A stretch of DNA of 12,451 nucleotides, taken from JACRLW01 sp050181465 (GTDB lineage Bacteria; Planctomycetota; UBA1135; UBA2386). The notes beneath the pieces are model-generated. The model saw only the letters and a list, made by a program, of their open reading frames with translations, did not search any database and had not been told where the DNA came from. Both the position numbers and the translations under genes were made by a program. Location of the stretch: assembly GCA_050181465.1 (NCBI GenBank), contig JBFXDD010000076.1, forward strand, positions 1-12,451, given 5' to 3'. How positions within the stretch are numbered: position 1 is the first letter of the stretch; the number at the start of each line of letters is the position of its first letter. This document shows positions 1 through 10,312 of the stretch, one piece after another.

Positions 1-476
1 CGGTGGACATCTTCCCGGCTCACCTCGTGAGCATGGTCAAGCGACTCGATGCGCATCAGGGCACCGGTCTGTTGGAGATCTATCAGAACTGCAACATCTT
101 CAACGACGGTGCCTACAAGAGCTTCACCGACAAGGAAGTTCGCAGTGACCGCGTCCTCGAAATCGAGGACGGCAAGCCGTTGCGCTTCGGTGCCAACGGC
201 GACAAGGGCATCCGCTTCGATGCGCGGATGCAGCCGGTCCTGACCGAGGCTTCCGATGCGGCCATCTGGAGTGAGAGCGGTGCTTCGCCGGCGATCGCAG
301 CATCGCTCGCGCACGCGTCGGAGACCGAGTTGCCGGTGCCGATCGGGGTGTTCCGGGCGACGTCGCGATCGGTCTTCGATCAGGATGTCCGCAATCAGGT
401 CGCCTTCGCTCAGGAGCGGAAGACGGAGACGCTCGAGCAACTGCTCCTCGGCAACGAGACTTGGACCGTCGGATGA
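1..476 (+). CDS. korB: 2-oxoacid (probably 2-oxoglutarate):ferredoxin oxidoreductase, beta subunit, 3' part
   Basis: This is the C-terminal part of a gene whose start lies before the window; the first whole codon is at base 3 and the frame stays open to the window edge. About 157 residues remain of a family usually near 340. The fragment carries IYQNCNIFNDGAY (residues 26-38), a conserved stretch of the beta subunit just after the thiamine-diphosphate-binding part, then GKPLRFGANGDKGI (57-70) and the typical ending in which GVFR precedes a region of the type R(S/P)VFD. The beta subunit binds thiamine diphosphate and, with the alpha subunit, decarboxylates a 2-oxoacid to its acyl-CoA while reducing ferredoxin in the cytoplasm. 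The alpha subunit (korA) is expected just upstream, outside the window. The family assignment is firm; 2-oxoglutarate rather than pyruvate or another 2-oxoacid is an inference from the overall look of the C-terminal region. Confidence 0.85.
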   Translation, partial: VDIFPAHLVSMVKRLDAHQGTGLLEIYQNCNIFNDGAYKSFTDKEVRSDRVLEIEDGKPLRFGANGDKGIRFDARMQPVLTEASDAAIWSESGASPAIAASLAHASETELPVPIGVFRATSRSVFDQDVRNQVAFAQERKTETLEQLLLGNETWTVG

Positions 477-485
477 ACCTCGGCT

Positions 486-505
486 GAGCCCGCGCGAGCG
501 GGCTC
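486..505. terminator. Hairpin between convergent korB and acnA, possible bidirectional terminator
   Basis: GAGCCCGC and GCGGGCTC form a perfect 8-bp stem around the loop GCGA, which has the GNRA pattern. It starts 10 bases after the korB stop and lies 20 bases beyond the acnA stop on the other strand, so it could serve both converging transcripts. There is no T-run on either side, so it may need Rho or only act as a 3'-end stabiliser. Confidence 0.55.
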
Positions 506-525
506 GCCTCGATCTCCGATCGCGC

Positions 526-3225
<2,700 letters not shown>

Positions 3226-3483
3226 GGGCGTGGCGTGGAGGTGGAACTTGGTCGCGCTCGAAGGAGGTGTTGGCGCGAGGGCGAAGTCGGCGGGAGGACG
3301 CGCAGACTATCCGCCGCGTCCGGGAGGGATCCACGCCGTCTCGCCTGCACCGTTCATCGAAAATTGATCCGGGACGCGGCGAGCGAGTCGTCGTCGTGCT
3401 GGCGCGTGCCGTCTCCGTCGGGGATCATCTTCGCCCCGACCTGTCCCGCGCCGACGCGGGAACGAACGGCATCCTGACCGACC
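3226..3483. promoter_or_regulatory. Divergent intergenic region between acnA and pstS
   Basis: This 258-base region must contain the 5' signals for acnA (leftward) and the pst genes (rightward). On the minus strand GATAGT (plus-strand 3306-3311) matches four of six bases of a sigma-70 -10 box and lies about 80 bases upstream of the acnA start, but no good -35 element precedes it. The only AT-rich patch is at about 3354-3368. I looked for a PhoB box (two CTGTCAT-like repeats 11 bases apart), expected for a pst operon in Proteobacteria, and saw no convincing one. No tRNA, small gene or riboswitch was recognised. Confidence 0.4.
3444..3461 (+). other. Small hairpin in the pstS leader
   Basis: TCCCGCG and CGCGGGA pair as a 7-bp stem around the loop CCGA and end 22 bases before the pstS ATG. 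It would lie in the 5' leader of any transcript starting farther upstream and could influence translation, although short GC-rich palindromes are common by chance at this base composition. Confidence 0.25.
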
Positions 3484-4488
3484 ATGCGCGCGCTGGCCAC
3501 CCGCTGGATCTTGCTCTTAGGCCTTTCGCCCGTCCTGTCCGGGCAGGTGCAGGTCGATCCGACCTTGCCGGCCTACACCCGGGTGAAGGGGGTCGCGGGC
3601 AACCTCAAGAGCGTCGGCTCCGACACGATGAACAACCTGCTCGCACGGTGGGCGGAGGGATTTCGCGCCTTCTACCCCAACGTCGAGGTCGAGGTGGAGG
3701 GGCACGGCTCCAGCACCGCACCACCGGCACTCATCGAGGGCACCGCCGCGCTCGGGCCCATGAGCCGTGAGATGAAGTCGGTCGAGATCGATCAGTTCGA
3801 AGCGAGCTTCGGCTACAAGCCGCTCCTGCTGCGGGCGGGCGTCGACATGCTCGCGGTCTACGTCAACAAGGACAACCCGATCGCCCAGCGCGGTCTGACG
3901 ATCGCGGAACTCGATGCGATCTACAGCAAGACGCGCAAGGCCGGCCACCCGCGCGCGATTCGGACCTGGGGTGATCTCGGCCTGACCGGCGACTGGGCCG
4001 AGCAGCCGATCAGCGTCTACAGCCGGAACTCGGCATCTGGCACCTACGGCTTCTTCAAGCAGCGGGTGTTGAAGGACGGCGACTTCCGCGACGAGGTCAA
4101 GGAGCAGTCCGGCAGCTCGTCGGTGGTGCAAGGGGTTGCCCGCGACCGCTTCGCGATCGGCTACAGCGGCATGGGCTATGCGACCGCAGACGTCGTCGCG
4201 GTGCCGATCGGGCGCCGCGCCGAGGCGATGGTGGTCGCTGCGCCGGAGAACGTTCGCACTTATCCCCTGTGCCGGTTCCTGCTGGTCTACGTGAACTACG
4301 AGCCCAACAGCAGGCTCGACCCCCTGCGGCGCGAGTTCCTTCGCTACGCGTTCAGTCGCGACGGGCAGACCGCCGTCGTCCAAGACGGCTACTTGCCGCT
4401 CGACTTCGCACAGTGCCAGCGCACGCTCGCGTCGATCGGGGTGACGGTTCAACCCGCGGATGCGCGCGGCTCCGGAAAGGGCAACTGA
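3484..4488 (+). CDS. pstS: Periplasmic phosphate-binding protein of the Pst transporter
   Basis: The 334-residue protein binds phosphate in the periplasm and delivers it to PstC/PstA. The N-terminus (RALATRW, then ILLLGLSPVLSG) looks like a Sec signal peptide with likely cleavage near residue 20; there is no lipobox cysteine, so it should be soluble. The mature part is a type II periplasmic-binding fold. Ligand-loop motifs are SVGSDTMNN (43-51), GHGSSTAPPAL (73-83), LGPMSREM (90-97), RNSASGTYGFF (181-191) and IGYSGMGY (225-232). By comparison with E. coli PstS, R181, S185, G186 and T187 correspond to phosphate-contacting Arg135, Ser139, Gly140 and Thr141. The PMSR motif marks the PstS subgroup that usually accompanies long PstC/PstA permeases, which agrees with the next genes. 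The ATG is chosen because it begins the signal peptide; only a weak Shine-Dalgarno sequence is present. A gap of 99 bases separates it from pstC. Confidence 0.95.
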   Translation: MRALATRWILLLGLSPVLSGQVQVDPTLPAYTRVKGVAGNLKSVGSDTMNNLLARWAEGFRAFYPNVEVEVEGHGSSTAPPALIEGTAALGPMSREMKSVEIDQFEASFGYKPLLLRAGVDMLAVYVNKDNPIAQRGLTIAELDAIYSKTRKAGHPRAIRTWGDLGLTGDWAEQPISVYSRNSASGTYGFFKQRVLKDGDFRDEVKEQSGSSSVVQGVARDRFAIGYSGMGYATADVVAVPIGRRAEAMVVAAPENVRTYPLCRFLLVYVNYEPNSRLDPLRREFLRYAFSRDGQTAVVQDGYLPLDFAQCQRTLASIGVTVQPADARGSGKGN

Positions 4489-4576
4489 GACCGTGGACTC
4501 CGCCCGTTGTCTTCCGGTTCGCGCGACGTGTCGCTGCTCACTGCGACCCAATCGAGGCGCGCAGCATGCCGGGCAC

Positions 4577-4585
4577 GGGGTGATC
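4577..4585 (+). promoter_or_regulatory. Ribosome binding site deciding the GTG start of pstC
   Basis: GGGGTGATC matches the extended anti-Shine-Dalgarno pairing (GGAGGTGATC) at all but one position, and its GGGG core lies seven bases before GTG 4588. This favours GTG 4588 over an in-frame TTG at 4507, which has no comparable site and would add 27 residues rich in Arg, Ser and Ala. Confidence 0.5.
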
Positions 4586-4587
4586 GA

Positions 4588-7242
4588 GTGACCGAACGGG
4601 ACCGCAGTTTCCGGCGCAACCGCGAGTTGCACACGCGTCGTTCGACCGCGTTCGCCGACGGCGTCGCCCGCTGGGTCATCGCACTCGGTGGGATCGGCAC
4701 GATCGCCGCAGTCTCGACGGTGTTCGTGTTCCTGTTCTGGGTCGTCAAGGACTTGTTCCTGCCCGCGCGGGTCGGCGAGCCGGTCCGCGTCGAGCGCCAG
4801 AGTGCCGGTCCGATCCTGATGGCCGGTGTGGACGAGTACCGCACCACCGTGTGGACGATCTCGGGTGACGGCCGACTCGAACTTCGCCTCGCCACCGACG
4901 GCACCCCGCTGCGCACGGTAGCGCTCGTCGAACCAGGTCGAGCGGAGCTGACCGCGATCGGTCGCGAGGCCGGCAGTTCCAAGCTGGTGCTGGGGTTCCG
5001 GGACGGTTCGATCCAACTGGTCCAGGTCGACTTCCGCACCCAGTTCCTCGAGCCCGAGCGAGTCGAGTCGAAGTACCTGGCGCTGAAGCCGGGCGAGATC
5101 GCGGCCTTCGGGGAGAGCGCACTCGAGCGCACCGTGCGCGGCAAGTTCCGCGTGCAGTCGCTGCAACTGCGGCTCGAAGCGCCGCAGAGCTTCGGCTCCG
5201 GCGCACCGATGGTGGCGGTGCAGCGCGGTGCCCGCGACGACGACGTGAATGTCGCCGGGATCACCGCCGAGGGCGAGGTGATCGTGCGCACGCAGGTTCG
5301 CACGATCGACTTGTTCACCGACGAAGTCGTCGCCGAGCAGTGGACCGAACGCCGGCTCGTACCGATCGACACCACCCGCGGACGCCCGCGGTTCGTGCAG
5401 ATCGTGGATCTCGGTGCGAACCTGATCGTCGCTTGGACGAACGGTGCGCTGGAGCGGTGGAGTCTGGGCGGCAGCGAACCGCGCCTCGCCGAGAGTCTGG
5501 ATCTCGCACCGAACGACCGCGTGGAGCTGTCCACCCTCGAAGTACTGCTCGGCGGCTCGACGCTCATCGCGGGCTTCTCGGATGGGCGGGTGCAGGGTTG
5601 GTTCGCGGCGCCGAGCGACAGCAACGACGTCGACGGCTTCGCCCTGGTGATGGCTCACGACTTCCGGCTCGAGCCCGCATCGCGCATCGTGTCCGCGGCG
5701 ACTTCTTCGCGTCAGCGCGTGTTCGTCGTCGGCACCGAGGATGGCCACGTGCACGCCTTGCACATGACCTCGGAGAAGCGGATCGCGAGCATCGAAGTGC
5801 GCGGTCGCGAAGCGGTCGGGGTCGTCGCGATCGCGCCCAAGGGTGACCTCTTGCTCACGGTGACGAACCGCACGATGGCGCTGCGCGACTTCGATCCGCG
5901 CCACGCCGAGGCCTCGTTCCAGACCTTGTTCGGGCGCACCTGGTTCGAGCGCGAGAACCGACCCAAGTACTCCTGGCAGTCCTCCGCCGGCAGCGATGCC
6001 TTCGAACCCAAGCTGTCCCTGATGCCGCTGGTGTTCGGCACCCTCAAGGCGACCTTCTACTCCCTTCTGCTCGCGATCCCGCTCGCGCTGCTCGCGGCTG
6101 TGTTCACCAGCGAGTTCCTGTCCGCTCGCGCGCGCTCGCGCATCAAGCCAGTGGTCGAACTGATGGCGAGTCTGCCGTCGGTCGTCCTGGGATTCCTGGC
6201 TGCCAACGTGATCGCGCCGGCAGCGGAAATCGCGGTGCCGACCATCCTCACGGCGCTGTTCACCGTTCCGCTCAGCGTCCTGTTCTTCGCTCATCTCTGG
6301 CAGATGCTGTCGTTGGACTACACGCTGCGTCGGCGCTGGTTGCAGTTGCCGTTGACCTTCCTCGCGATGCTGGGCGGAGTTCTGTTGGCGATGGTGATCG
6401 CGCCGCAGTTCGAGTCCGCGCTGTTCGGCGGGTCGTTGCGGATGTGGCTCGTCGGCACCTCGGCGGCGGTGGCGGACGGTCGACCCGGCTGGTTCGTGCT
6501 GCTCCTGCCGGTGGCGGCGGTGAGCGTCGGTTGGCTGGTGAAGACTCGGCTCGATCCGGTTCTGCTGCGGCGCACTGCGGAGTTCCCGCACACCCGGGCC
6601 GGTGCCGTCCATCTGGCGAAGTTCGTCGGCGCCGTCGTCGCCACGCTCGTATTGGCCTGGGTCGGCGCGCACGTGCTGTTCGAACTGCCACGATGGTTTG
6701 CCGGCAGCGAGACCGGCTTCGATCTGCGCGGCGGGATTCACGTCGGCCAAGCGGATCTCTCGCCGATCGGCGCCTTCGACCAGCGCAACTCGCTGATCGT
6801 GGGCTTCGTGATGGGCTTCGCGATCGTGCCGATCATCTACACGCTAGCCGAGGATGCCCTCGCGAGCGTGCCCGATCACCTTCGCGCAGCCTCGCTCGGC
6901 GCGGGCGCGACGCCGTGGCAGACGGCGTCGCGGGTCGTCGTGCCGACCGCGATGAGCGGGCTCTTCTCGGCGTGCATGGTCGGGTTGGGTCGTGCGGTGG
7001 GCGAGACCATGATCGTGCTGATGGCCGCCGGCGGCACCGCGATCATGGACATGAACGTCTTCGCCGGCTTCCGCACGCTGTCGGCGAACATCGCGACGGA
7101 ACTGCCCGAAGCGGCGCGCAACTCGACGCACTACGTGACGCTGTTCCTCGCGGCTCTGGTTTTGTTCGCGATGACCTTCGTCATCAACACCTTCGCCGAG
7201 TCGGTCCGTCAGCGCTTCCGCAGGAGGGCGTACCAACTGTGA
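4588..7242 (+). CDS. pstC: Phosphate ABC transporter permease PstC, long form with periplasmic propeller-like domain
   Basis: This 884-residue inner-membrane protein is one of the two channel subunits of the Pst importer; classical E. coli PstC has about 320 residues. After an Arg-rich cytoplasmic tail comes a membrane helix (about 27-53), then roughly 400 periplasmic residues with seven WD-like repeats of the form hydrophobic strand, (D/E/N)G turn, strand: for example SGDGRLEL, GFRDGSIQLV, TAEGEVIV, WTNGALERW, GFSDGRVQGW, GTEDGHVHAL and APKGDLLL (between about residues 86 and 437). The permease fold starts near 478 (LVFGTLKATFYSLLLAIP). Its EAA loop, the docking site for PstB, is at 755-778 (EDALASVPDHLRAASLGAGA, then TPWQ), followed by GLGRAVGETMIVLMA (799-813). 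Between the early permease helices and the EAA loop lies an insert of about 150 residues (573-728) with roughly three more hydrophobic segments. GTG is chosen for its ribosome binding site. The stop overlaps the pstA start by four bases. Confidence 0.93.
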   Translation: MTERDRSFRRNRELHTRRSTAFADGVARWVIALGGIGTIAAVSTVFVFLFWVVKDLFLPARVGEPVRVERQSAGPILMAGVDEYRTTVWTISGDGRLELRLATDGTPLRTVALVEPGRAELTAIGREAGSSKLVLGFRDGSIQLVQVDFRTQFLEPERVESKYLALKPGEIAAFGESALERTVRGKFRVQSLQLRLEAPQSFGSGAPMVAVQRGARDDDVNVAGITAEGEVIVRTQVRTIDLFTDEVVAEQWTERRLVPIDTTRGRPRFVQIVDLGANLIVAWTNGALERWSLGGSEPRLAESLDLAPNDRVELSTLEVLLGGSTLIAGFSDGRVQGWFAAPSDSNDVDGFALVMAHDFRLEPASRIVSAATSSRQRVFVVGTEDGHVHALHMTSEKRIASIEVRGREAVGVVAIAPKGDLLLTVTNRTMALRDFDPRHAEASFQTLFGRTWFERENRPKYSWQSSAGSDAFEPKLSLMPLVFGTLKATFYSLLLAIPLALLAAVFTSEFLSARARSRIKPVVELMASLPSVVLGFLAANVIAPAAEIAVPTILTALFTVPLSVLFFAHLWQMLSLDYTLRRRWLQLPLTFLAMLGGVLLAMVIAPQFESALFGGSLRMWLVGTSAAVADGRPGWFVLLLPVAAVSVGWLVKTRLDPVLLRRTAEFPHTRAGAVHLAKFVGAVVATLVLAWVGAHVLFELPRWFAGSETGFDLRGGIHVGQADLSPIGAFDQRNSLIVGFVMGFAIVPIIYTLAEDALASVPDHLRAASLGAGATPWQTASRVVVPTAMSGLFSACMVGLGRAVGETMIVLMAAGGTAIMDMNVFAGFRTLSANIATELPEAARNSTHYVTLFLAALVLFAMTFVINTFAESVRQRFRRRAYQL
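7222..7227 (+). promoter_or_regulatory. Ribosome binding site of pstA inside the end of pstC
   Basis: AGGAGG lies within the last codons of pstC, 11 bases before GTG 7239. It fixes the pstA start at the GTGA overlap with the pstC stop and implies translational coupling of the two permeases. Confidence 0.7.
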
Positions 7243-9314
7243 GCGACACACCGGCAAAGGCGGGCAGCGGCGACGTCGTTCGCGCCAAGCGAACGCGGCC
7301 CAAGCGAACGCTCGGTGCGCGCACGATCCTCGCGCGCGGCGAGCCGCAGCTCTGGCTGACGGGAGGCTCGCTCGTCTTGTGTCTGACGATGATCGTCGGC
7401 CTCTTGGGTTGGATCGTCGGCAACGGAGTTCCCACGTTCTGGCCGAGCGTGGTCCATCGTCTCGAACTCGGCGGCGGGCGTAGCGTGATGGGCGAGGTCC
7501 GTCGCGAGGAGGCCTATGCGCCGGCGCTCGACGCGCTCGCCAAGCTCGACCCTGCGGCCAGAGCGCGCGCGGAGACCCACGCCCGGGATCACGACGGTTC
7601 CTGGTCACGCACTCTCCTCCGTACCGGCAACGTCGAACTCACCGGCACGCACTTCGAATGGGTGCCAGCGCACACGATCGAGACGCGCGATGAGCCGGCC
7701 GACGTCGTGGTGATCGAACGCCAGAAGTGGGGCCGGTTCTACGGTTTCCCGAAGGCCTTCGTGTTCACCACGCCGGTGCTCGCAGATCGACCGCCGGACG
7801 AGATCACCCTGGAGGCGGCGGCGGCTGACGCGGCACGGATCTCGGCGACGTTGAAGCCGCGGGACGGCGCCCGGCTCGCCTGGCTGATCGAGCGCTTCAT
7901 CGGCGGTCAGGCCAGGCTGGCGTTGATCGATCCGGCGACTCGACAGGAGCGCGACTACGTGCGTGCGGTCGCCGAGGTGTGGGAAGGCCCAGAGGAAGCC
8001 TGGCGTCGCTATCACGAATCGATGCCAGAGGTCGAGACGCTGCGCGCGCAAGTGGCGAGAAAGCGCGCGGTGGACATCGCGCGCGTGAACGATCGGCTCG
8101 AGGGCGCCCGCTTGCGCTTGCGCAAGGCGATCCTGACGGAGAAGCCGTCCCAGGCCTGGCTCACTGCCTTCGAGACCCTGCGTCAGGCCAAGGCCGAGCC
8201 GGAGACGCGCGACGTCGCAGCGGCGGAGGCTCGACTGCGTGCCGTCGAAGCCGAACTCGGCGCACCGTCGGCGGAACTCGGTGCGGTGATCGCCGACGTC
8301 GAGTCGATCGAGGGCGAAGCCGCCGCGCAGTTCGCCCGTCTGACTGCGGAGATCGACGCGATCGAGTCCGAAGCGCGTCGACCGATGCTCTGGTTGGCGA
8401 CCGCCACCACCGGGGTCGAACAAGGCATCGCGCTGAACGACATCGTCCTCGCGCATCAGCCCAACAAGTTGGGCACGTTCGGCAAGCTCGGCGTGTTCGT
8501 CTCGCGTTGGTGGGAGTTCCTGAGCGGGAATCCACGCAACGCCAATGAGGAGGGCGGGATCTTCCCGGCGATCTTCGGCACCGTGCTCATGACTCTCATC
8601 ATGTGCTTCCTGGTGGTGCCCTTCGGCGTGCTCGCCGCCCTCTACCTCCGGGAGTATGCGAAGGGCGGCGCAGTGGTCACGCTCGTGCGCATCGCGATCA
8701 ACAATCTCGCCGGTGTCCCGAGCATCGTGTTCGGCGTCTTCGGGCTGGGCTTCTTCTGTTACATCGTCGGCGGTTCGATCGACGAGATCTTCTTCTCCGC
8801 GCATTCGACACCGACCTTTGGCAAGGGCGGTCTGATGTGGGCGTCTCTCACGCTCGCGCTGATGACCGCACCGGTCGTGATCGTCGCGACCGAGGAGGCG
8901 CTCGCCGCGGTGCCCAACTCGATGCGCGAGGGCAGCTATGCGTGCGGCGCCAGCAAGTGGCAGACGATCCGCCGCATCGTCCTGCCGCGCGCGATGCCCG
9001 GCATCCTGACCGGCGCGATTCTCGCCATGGCGCGCGGGGCCGGCGAGGTCGCGCCGCTGATGTTGGTCGGAGCGGTGAAGTACGCCGACAAGTTGCCGAT
9101 CAGCGCGTCGCCACCCTTCGGCACCGACCAGAGCTTCATGCACCTGGGCTATCACATCTTCGATCTCGGCTTCCACAGCACGAACTCGGAGGCGTCGAAG
9201 CCCGTGGTGTACACGACCACCGTGCTCCTCATCGCGACGATTGCCACCCTCAACATCGTTGCGATCTGGCTGCGGTCGCGGCTGCGCCGCAAGTTCGTAT
9301 CCTCCGCCTTCTGA
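7239..9314 (+). CDS. pstA: Phosphate ABC transporter permease PstA, long form with periplasmic coiled-coil region
   Basis: The 691-residue protein is the partner channel subunit of PstC; short PstA proteins have about 290 residues and the proteobacterial form with the extra N-terminal (DUF3333-type) domain about 500-560, so this one is longer still. A basic cytoplasmic N-terminus is followed by a membrane helix (about 38-61). Residues about 65-440 form an extracytoplasmic domain with the family landmarks LLRTGNVELTGTHFEW (126-141) and ERQKWGRFYGF (160-170). Within it, about 255-385 is rich in Glu, Arg, Ala and Leu and looks like long helices or a coiled coil. The permease part begins near 441 (IFPAIFGTVLMTLIMCFLVV) and has the EAA loop at 552-575 (EEALAAVPNSMREGSYACGA, then SKWQ) and ARGAGEVAPLMLVGAV at 598-613. 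It starts at GTG overlapping the pstC stop, with AGGAGG upstream. Twenty bases separate it from pstB. Confidence 0.94.
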   Translation: MSDTPAKAGSGDVVRAKRTRPKRTLGARTILARGEPQLWLTGGSLVLCLTMIVGLLGWIVGNGVPTFWPSVVHRLELGGGRSVMGEVRREEAYAPALDALAKLDPAARARAETHARDHDGSWSRTLLRTGNVELTGTHFEWVPAHTIETRDEPADVVVIERQKWGRFYGFPKAFVFTTPVLADRPPDEITLEAAAADAARISATLKPRDGARLAWLIERFIGGQARLALIDPATRQERDYVRAVAEVWEGPEEAWRRYHESMPEVETLRAQVARKRAVDIARVNDRLEGARLRLRKAILTEKPSQAWLTAFETLRQAKAEPETRDVAAAEARLRAVEAELGAPSAELGAVIADVESIEGEAAAQFARLTAEIDAIESEARRPMLWLATATTGVEQGIALNDIVLAHQPNKLGTFGKLGVFVSRWWEFLSGNPRNANEEGGIFPAIFGTVLMTLIMCFLVVPFGVLAALYLREYAKGGAVVTLVRIAINNLAGVPSIVFGVFGLGFFCYIVGGSIDEIFFSAHSTPTFGKGGLMWASLTLALMTAPVVIVATEEALAAVPNSMREGSYACGASKWQTIRRIVLPRAMPGILTGAILAMARGAGEVAPLMLVGAVKYADKLPISASPPFGTDQSFMHLGYHIFDLGFHSTNSEASKPVVYTTTVLLIATIATLNIVAIWLRSRLRRKFVSSAF

Positions 9315-9334
9315 ACCATGATCGCCGATCCGTC

Positions 9335-10225
9335 ATGACGCCCAGAGTCCCCGATGCCGATGAACCGCGGATCAAACGCCGTGGCGAGGAACCGCGCGAG
9401 CCAAGTCGGCTCGATCGCATCCTCGCCGGTGAGCACGTCGAGACGGTCACCCATGAGGCGATCGCGAGCGAGGAGCCGTGCTTTCAGGTCGATCAGTTCA
9501 GTCTCTGGTACGGCCAGAAGCAGGCGCTCTTCGGGAACTCGTTGGTGATCCCGCGCGGCAAGATCACCGCGCTGATCGGGCCGTCCGGCTGCGGCAAGAG
9601 CACCCTGCTGCGCTCGATGAACCGGCTCAACGACCTCATCGACGGCGTGCGCCACAGCGGCTCGATGCTTCTCAACGGCGATCCGATCTACGCACCGGGC
9701 GTCGACGTCATCGAACTCCGAAAGCGCATGGGCATGGTGTTCCAGAAGCCGAACCCATTCCCGATGAGCATCTTCGAGAACGTCGTCTACTCGCTGCGGA
9801 TCGACGGCGAGCGCGACAAGCGGGTCTTGCGGGAAGTGTGCGAGCGGGCGCTGCGCGGCGCGGCTTTGTGGGACGAAGTGAAGGATCGTCTCGAGGACAG
9901 CGCGCTAGGACTCTCGGGCGGACAGCAGCAGCGACTCTGCATCGCGCGGGCGATCGCCGCCGACCCGGAGATCCTCCTCATGGATGAGCCCTGCTCCGCG
10001 CTCGACCCGATCGCCACCGGTCGCATCGAGGACCTCATGGAGGACCTTCGCGGCGACTACACGATCGTGATCGTCACCCACAGCATGCAGCAGGCCTCCC
10101 GCGCCAGCGACTACACCGCGTTCATGTACCTCGGTCGACTCGTGGAGTACGGGCCGACCAGTGATCTGTTCCAGGGGCCGCGGGTCAGGGAGACCGAGGA
10201 CTACATCACCGGTCGATTCGGCTGA
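9335..10225 (+). CDS. pstB: Phosphate ABC transporter ATP-binding protein PstB
   Basis: The 296-residue cytoplasmic ATPase powers phosphate import by docking on the EAA loops of PstC and PstA. All ABC motifs are intact: Walker A GPSGCGKST (82-90), Q-loop Q137 in VFQKPNPFPMSI, signature LSGGQQQR (193-200), Walker B ILLMDEP (213-219) with catalytic E218, D-loop SALD (221-224) and the H-loop histidine H249 in VTHSMQQ. NPFPMSIFENV and SLWYGQKQALF are typical of PstB rather than other ABC ATPases. The ABC core begins near residue 50, leaving a polar N-terminal extension of about 48 residues compared with E. coli PstB (257 residues). ATG 9335 is the only ATG or GTG in frame before the core, though no Shine-Dalgarno sequence is seen; a six-codon mini-frame starting at 9318 ends on it. 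No phoU follows, although phoU often ends such operons. Confidence 0.97.
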   Translation: MTPRVPDADEPRIKRRGEEPREPSRLDRILAGEHVETVTHEAIASEEPCFQVDQFSLWYGQKQALFGNSLVIPRGKITALIGPSGCGKSTLLRSMNRLNDLIDGVRHSGSMLLNGDPIYAPGVDVIELRKRMGMVFQKPNPFPMSIFENVVYSLRIDGERDKRVLREVCERALRGAALWDEVKDRLEDSALGLSGGQQQRLCIARAIAADPEILLMDEPCSALDPIATGRIEDLMEDLRGDYTIVIVTHSMQQASRASDYTAFMYLGRLVEYGPTSDLFQGPRVRETEDYITGRFG

Positions 10226-10243
10226 TCGCAGCAGACGTTCACG

Positions 10244-10279
10244 AAGAGTCCGGGCTACGCCAAAGGCCTCCCGGCTCTT
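10244..10279 (+). terminator. Hairpin after pstB, probable end of the pst transcript
   Basis: AAGAG-T-CCGGG pairs with CCCGG-CTCTT (10 bp with one bulged T), and an inner GCC-AAA-GGC closes the loop. It starts 18 bases after the pstB stop. It is followed by GAATCG rather than a T-run, so intrinsic termination would be weak, but its position and strength suggest a transcript boundary before the next gene pair. Confidence 0.5.
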
Positions 10280-10312
10280 GAATCGCGGGCGCTGAGCTTG
10301 TTGCGTACGCTC

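Noticed and set aside
3354..3368. AT-rich patch with partial dyad (ATCGAAAATTGAT) as a PhoB box or operator
   Set aside because: It does not contain two CTGTCA-like repeats at 11-base spacing and the dyad is imperfect; too weak to call.
3226..3400. tRNA-like or riboswitch-like structure upstream of acnA
   Set aside because: GC-rich segments can be folded in several ways, but I found no cloverleaf arms, T-loop or known riboswitch core.
4507..4587. TTG-initiated 27-residue N-terminal extension of PstC
   Set aside because: It has no good ribosome binding site, its sequence is typical of translated non-coding DNA, and GTG 4588 has a good GGGGTGAT site.
4489..4587. Small gene or structured RNA in the pstS-pstC gap
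   Set aside because: The gap holds only short palindromes (such as GCGAC-GT-GTCGC at 4523-4534) and no convincing reading frame with a start site.
3517..6750. A 1077-codon open frame on the minus strand opposite pstS and pstC
   Set aside because: Its translation is rich in Arg, His, Gln, Asp and Glu with no domain, membrane or motif pattern, while the plus strand codes for intact PstS and PstC. Long antisense frames are expected when codons are strongly GC-biased at the third position.
7605..9176. A 523-codon minus-strand frame opposite pstA
   Set aside because: The plus strand encodes PstA with its EAA loop and membrane helices; the antisense product shows no recognisable features.
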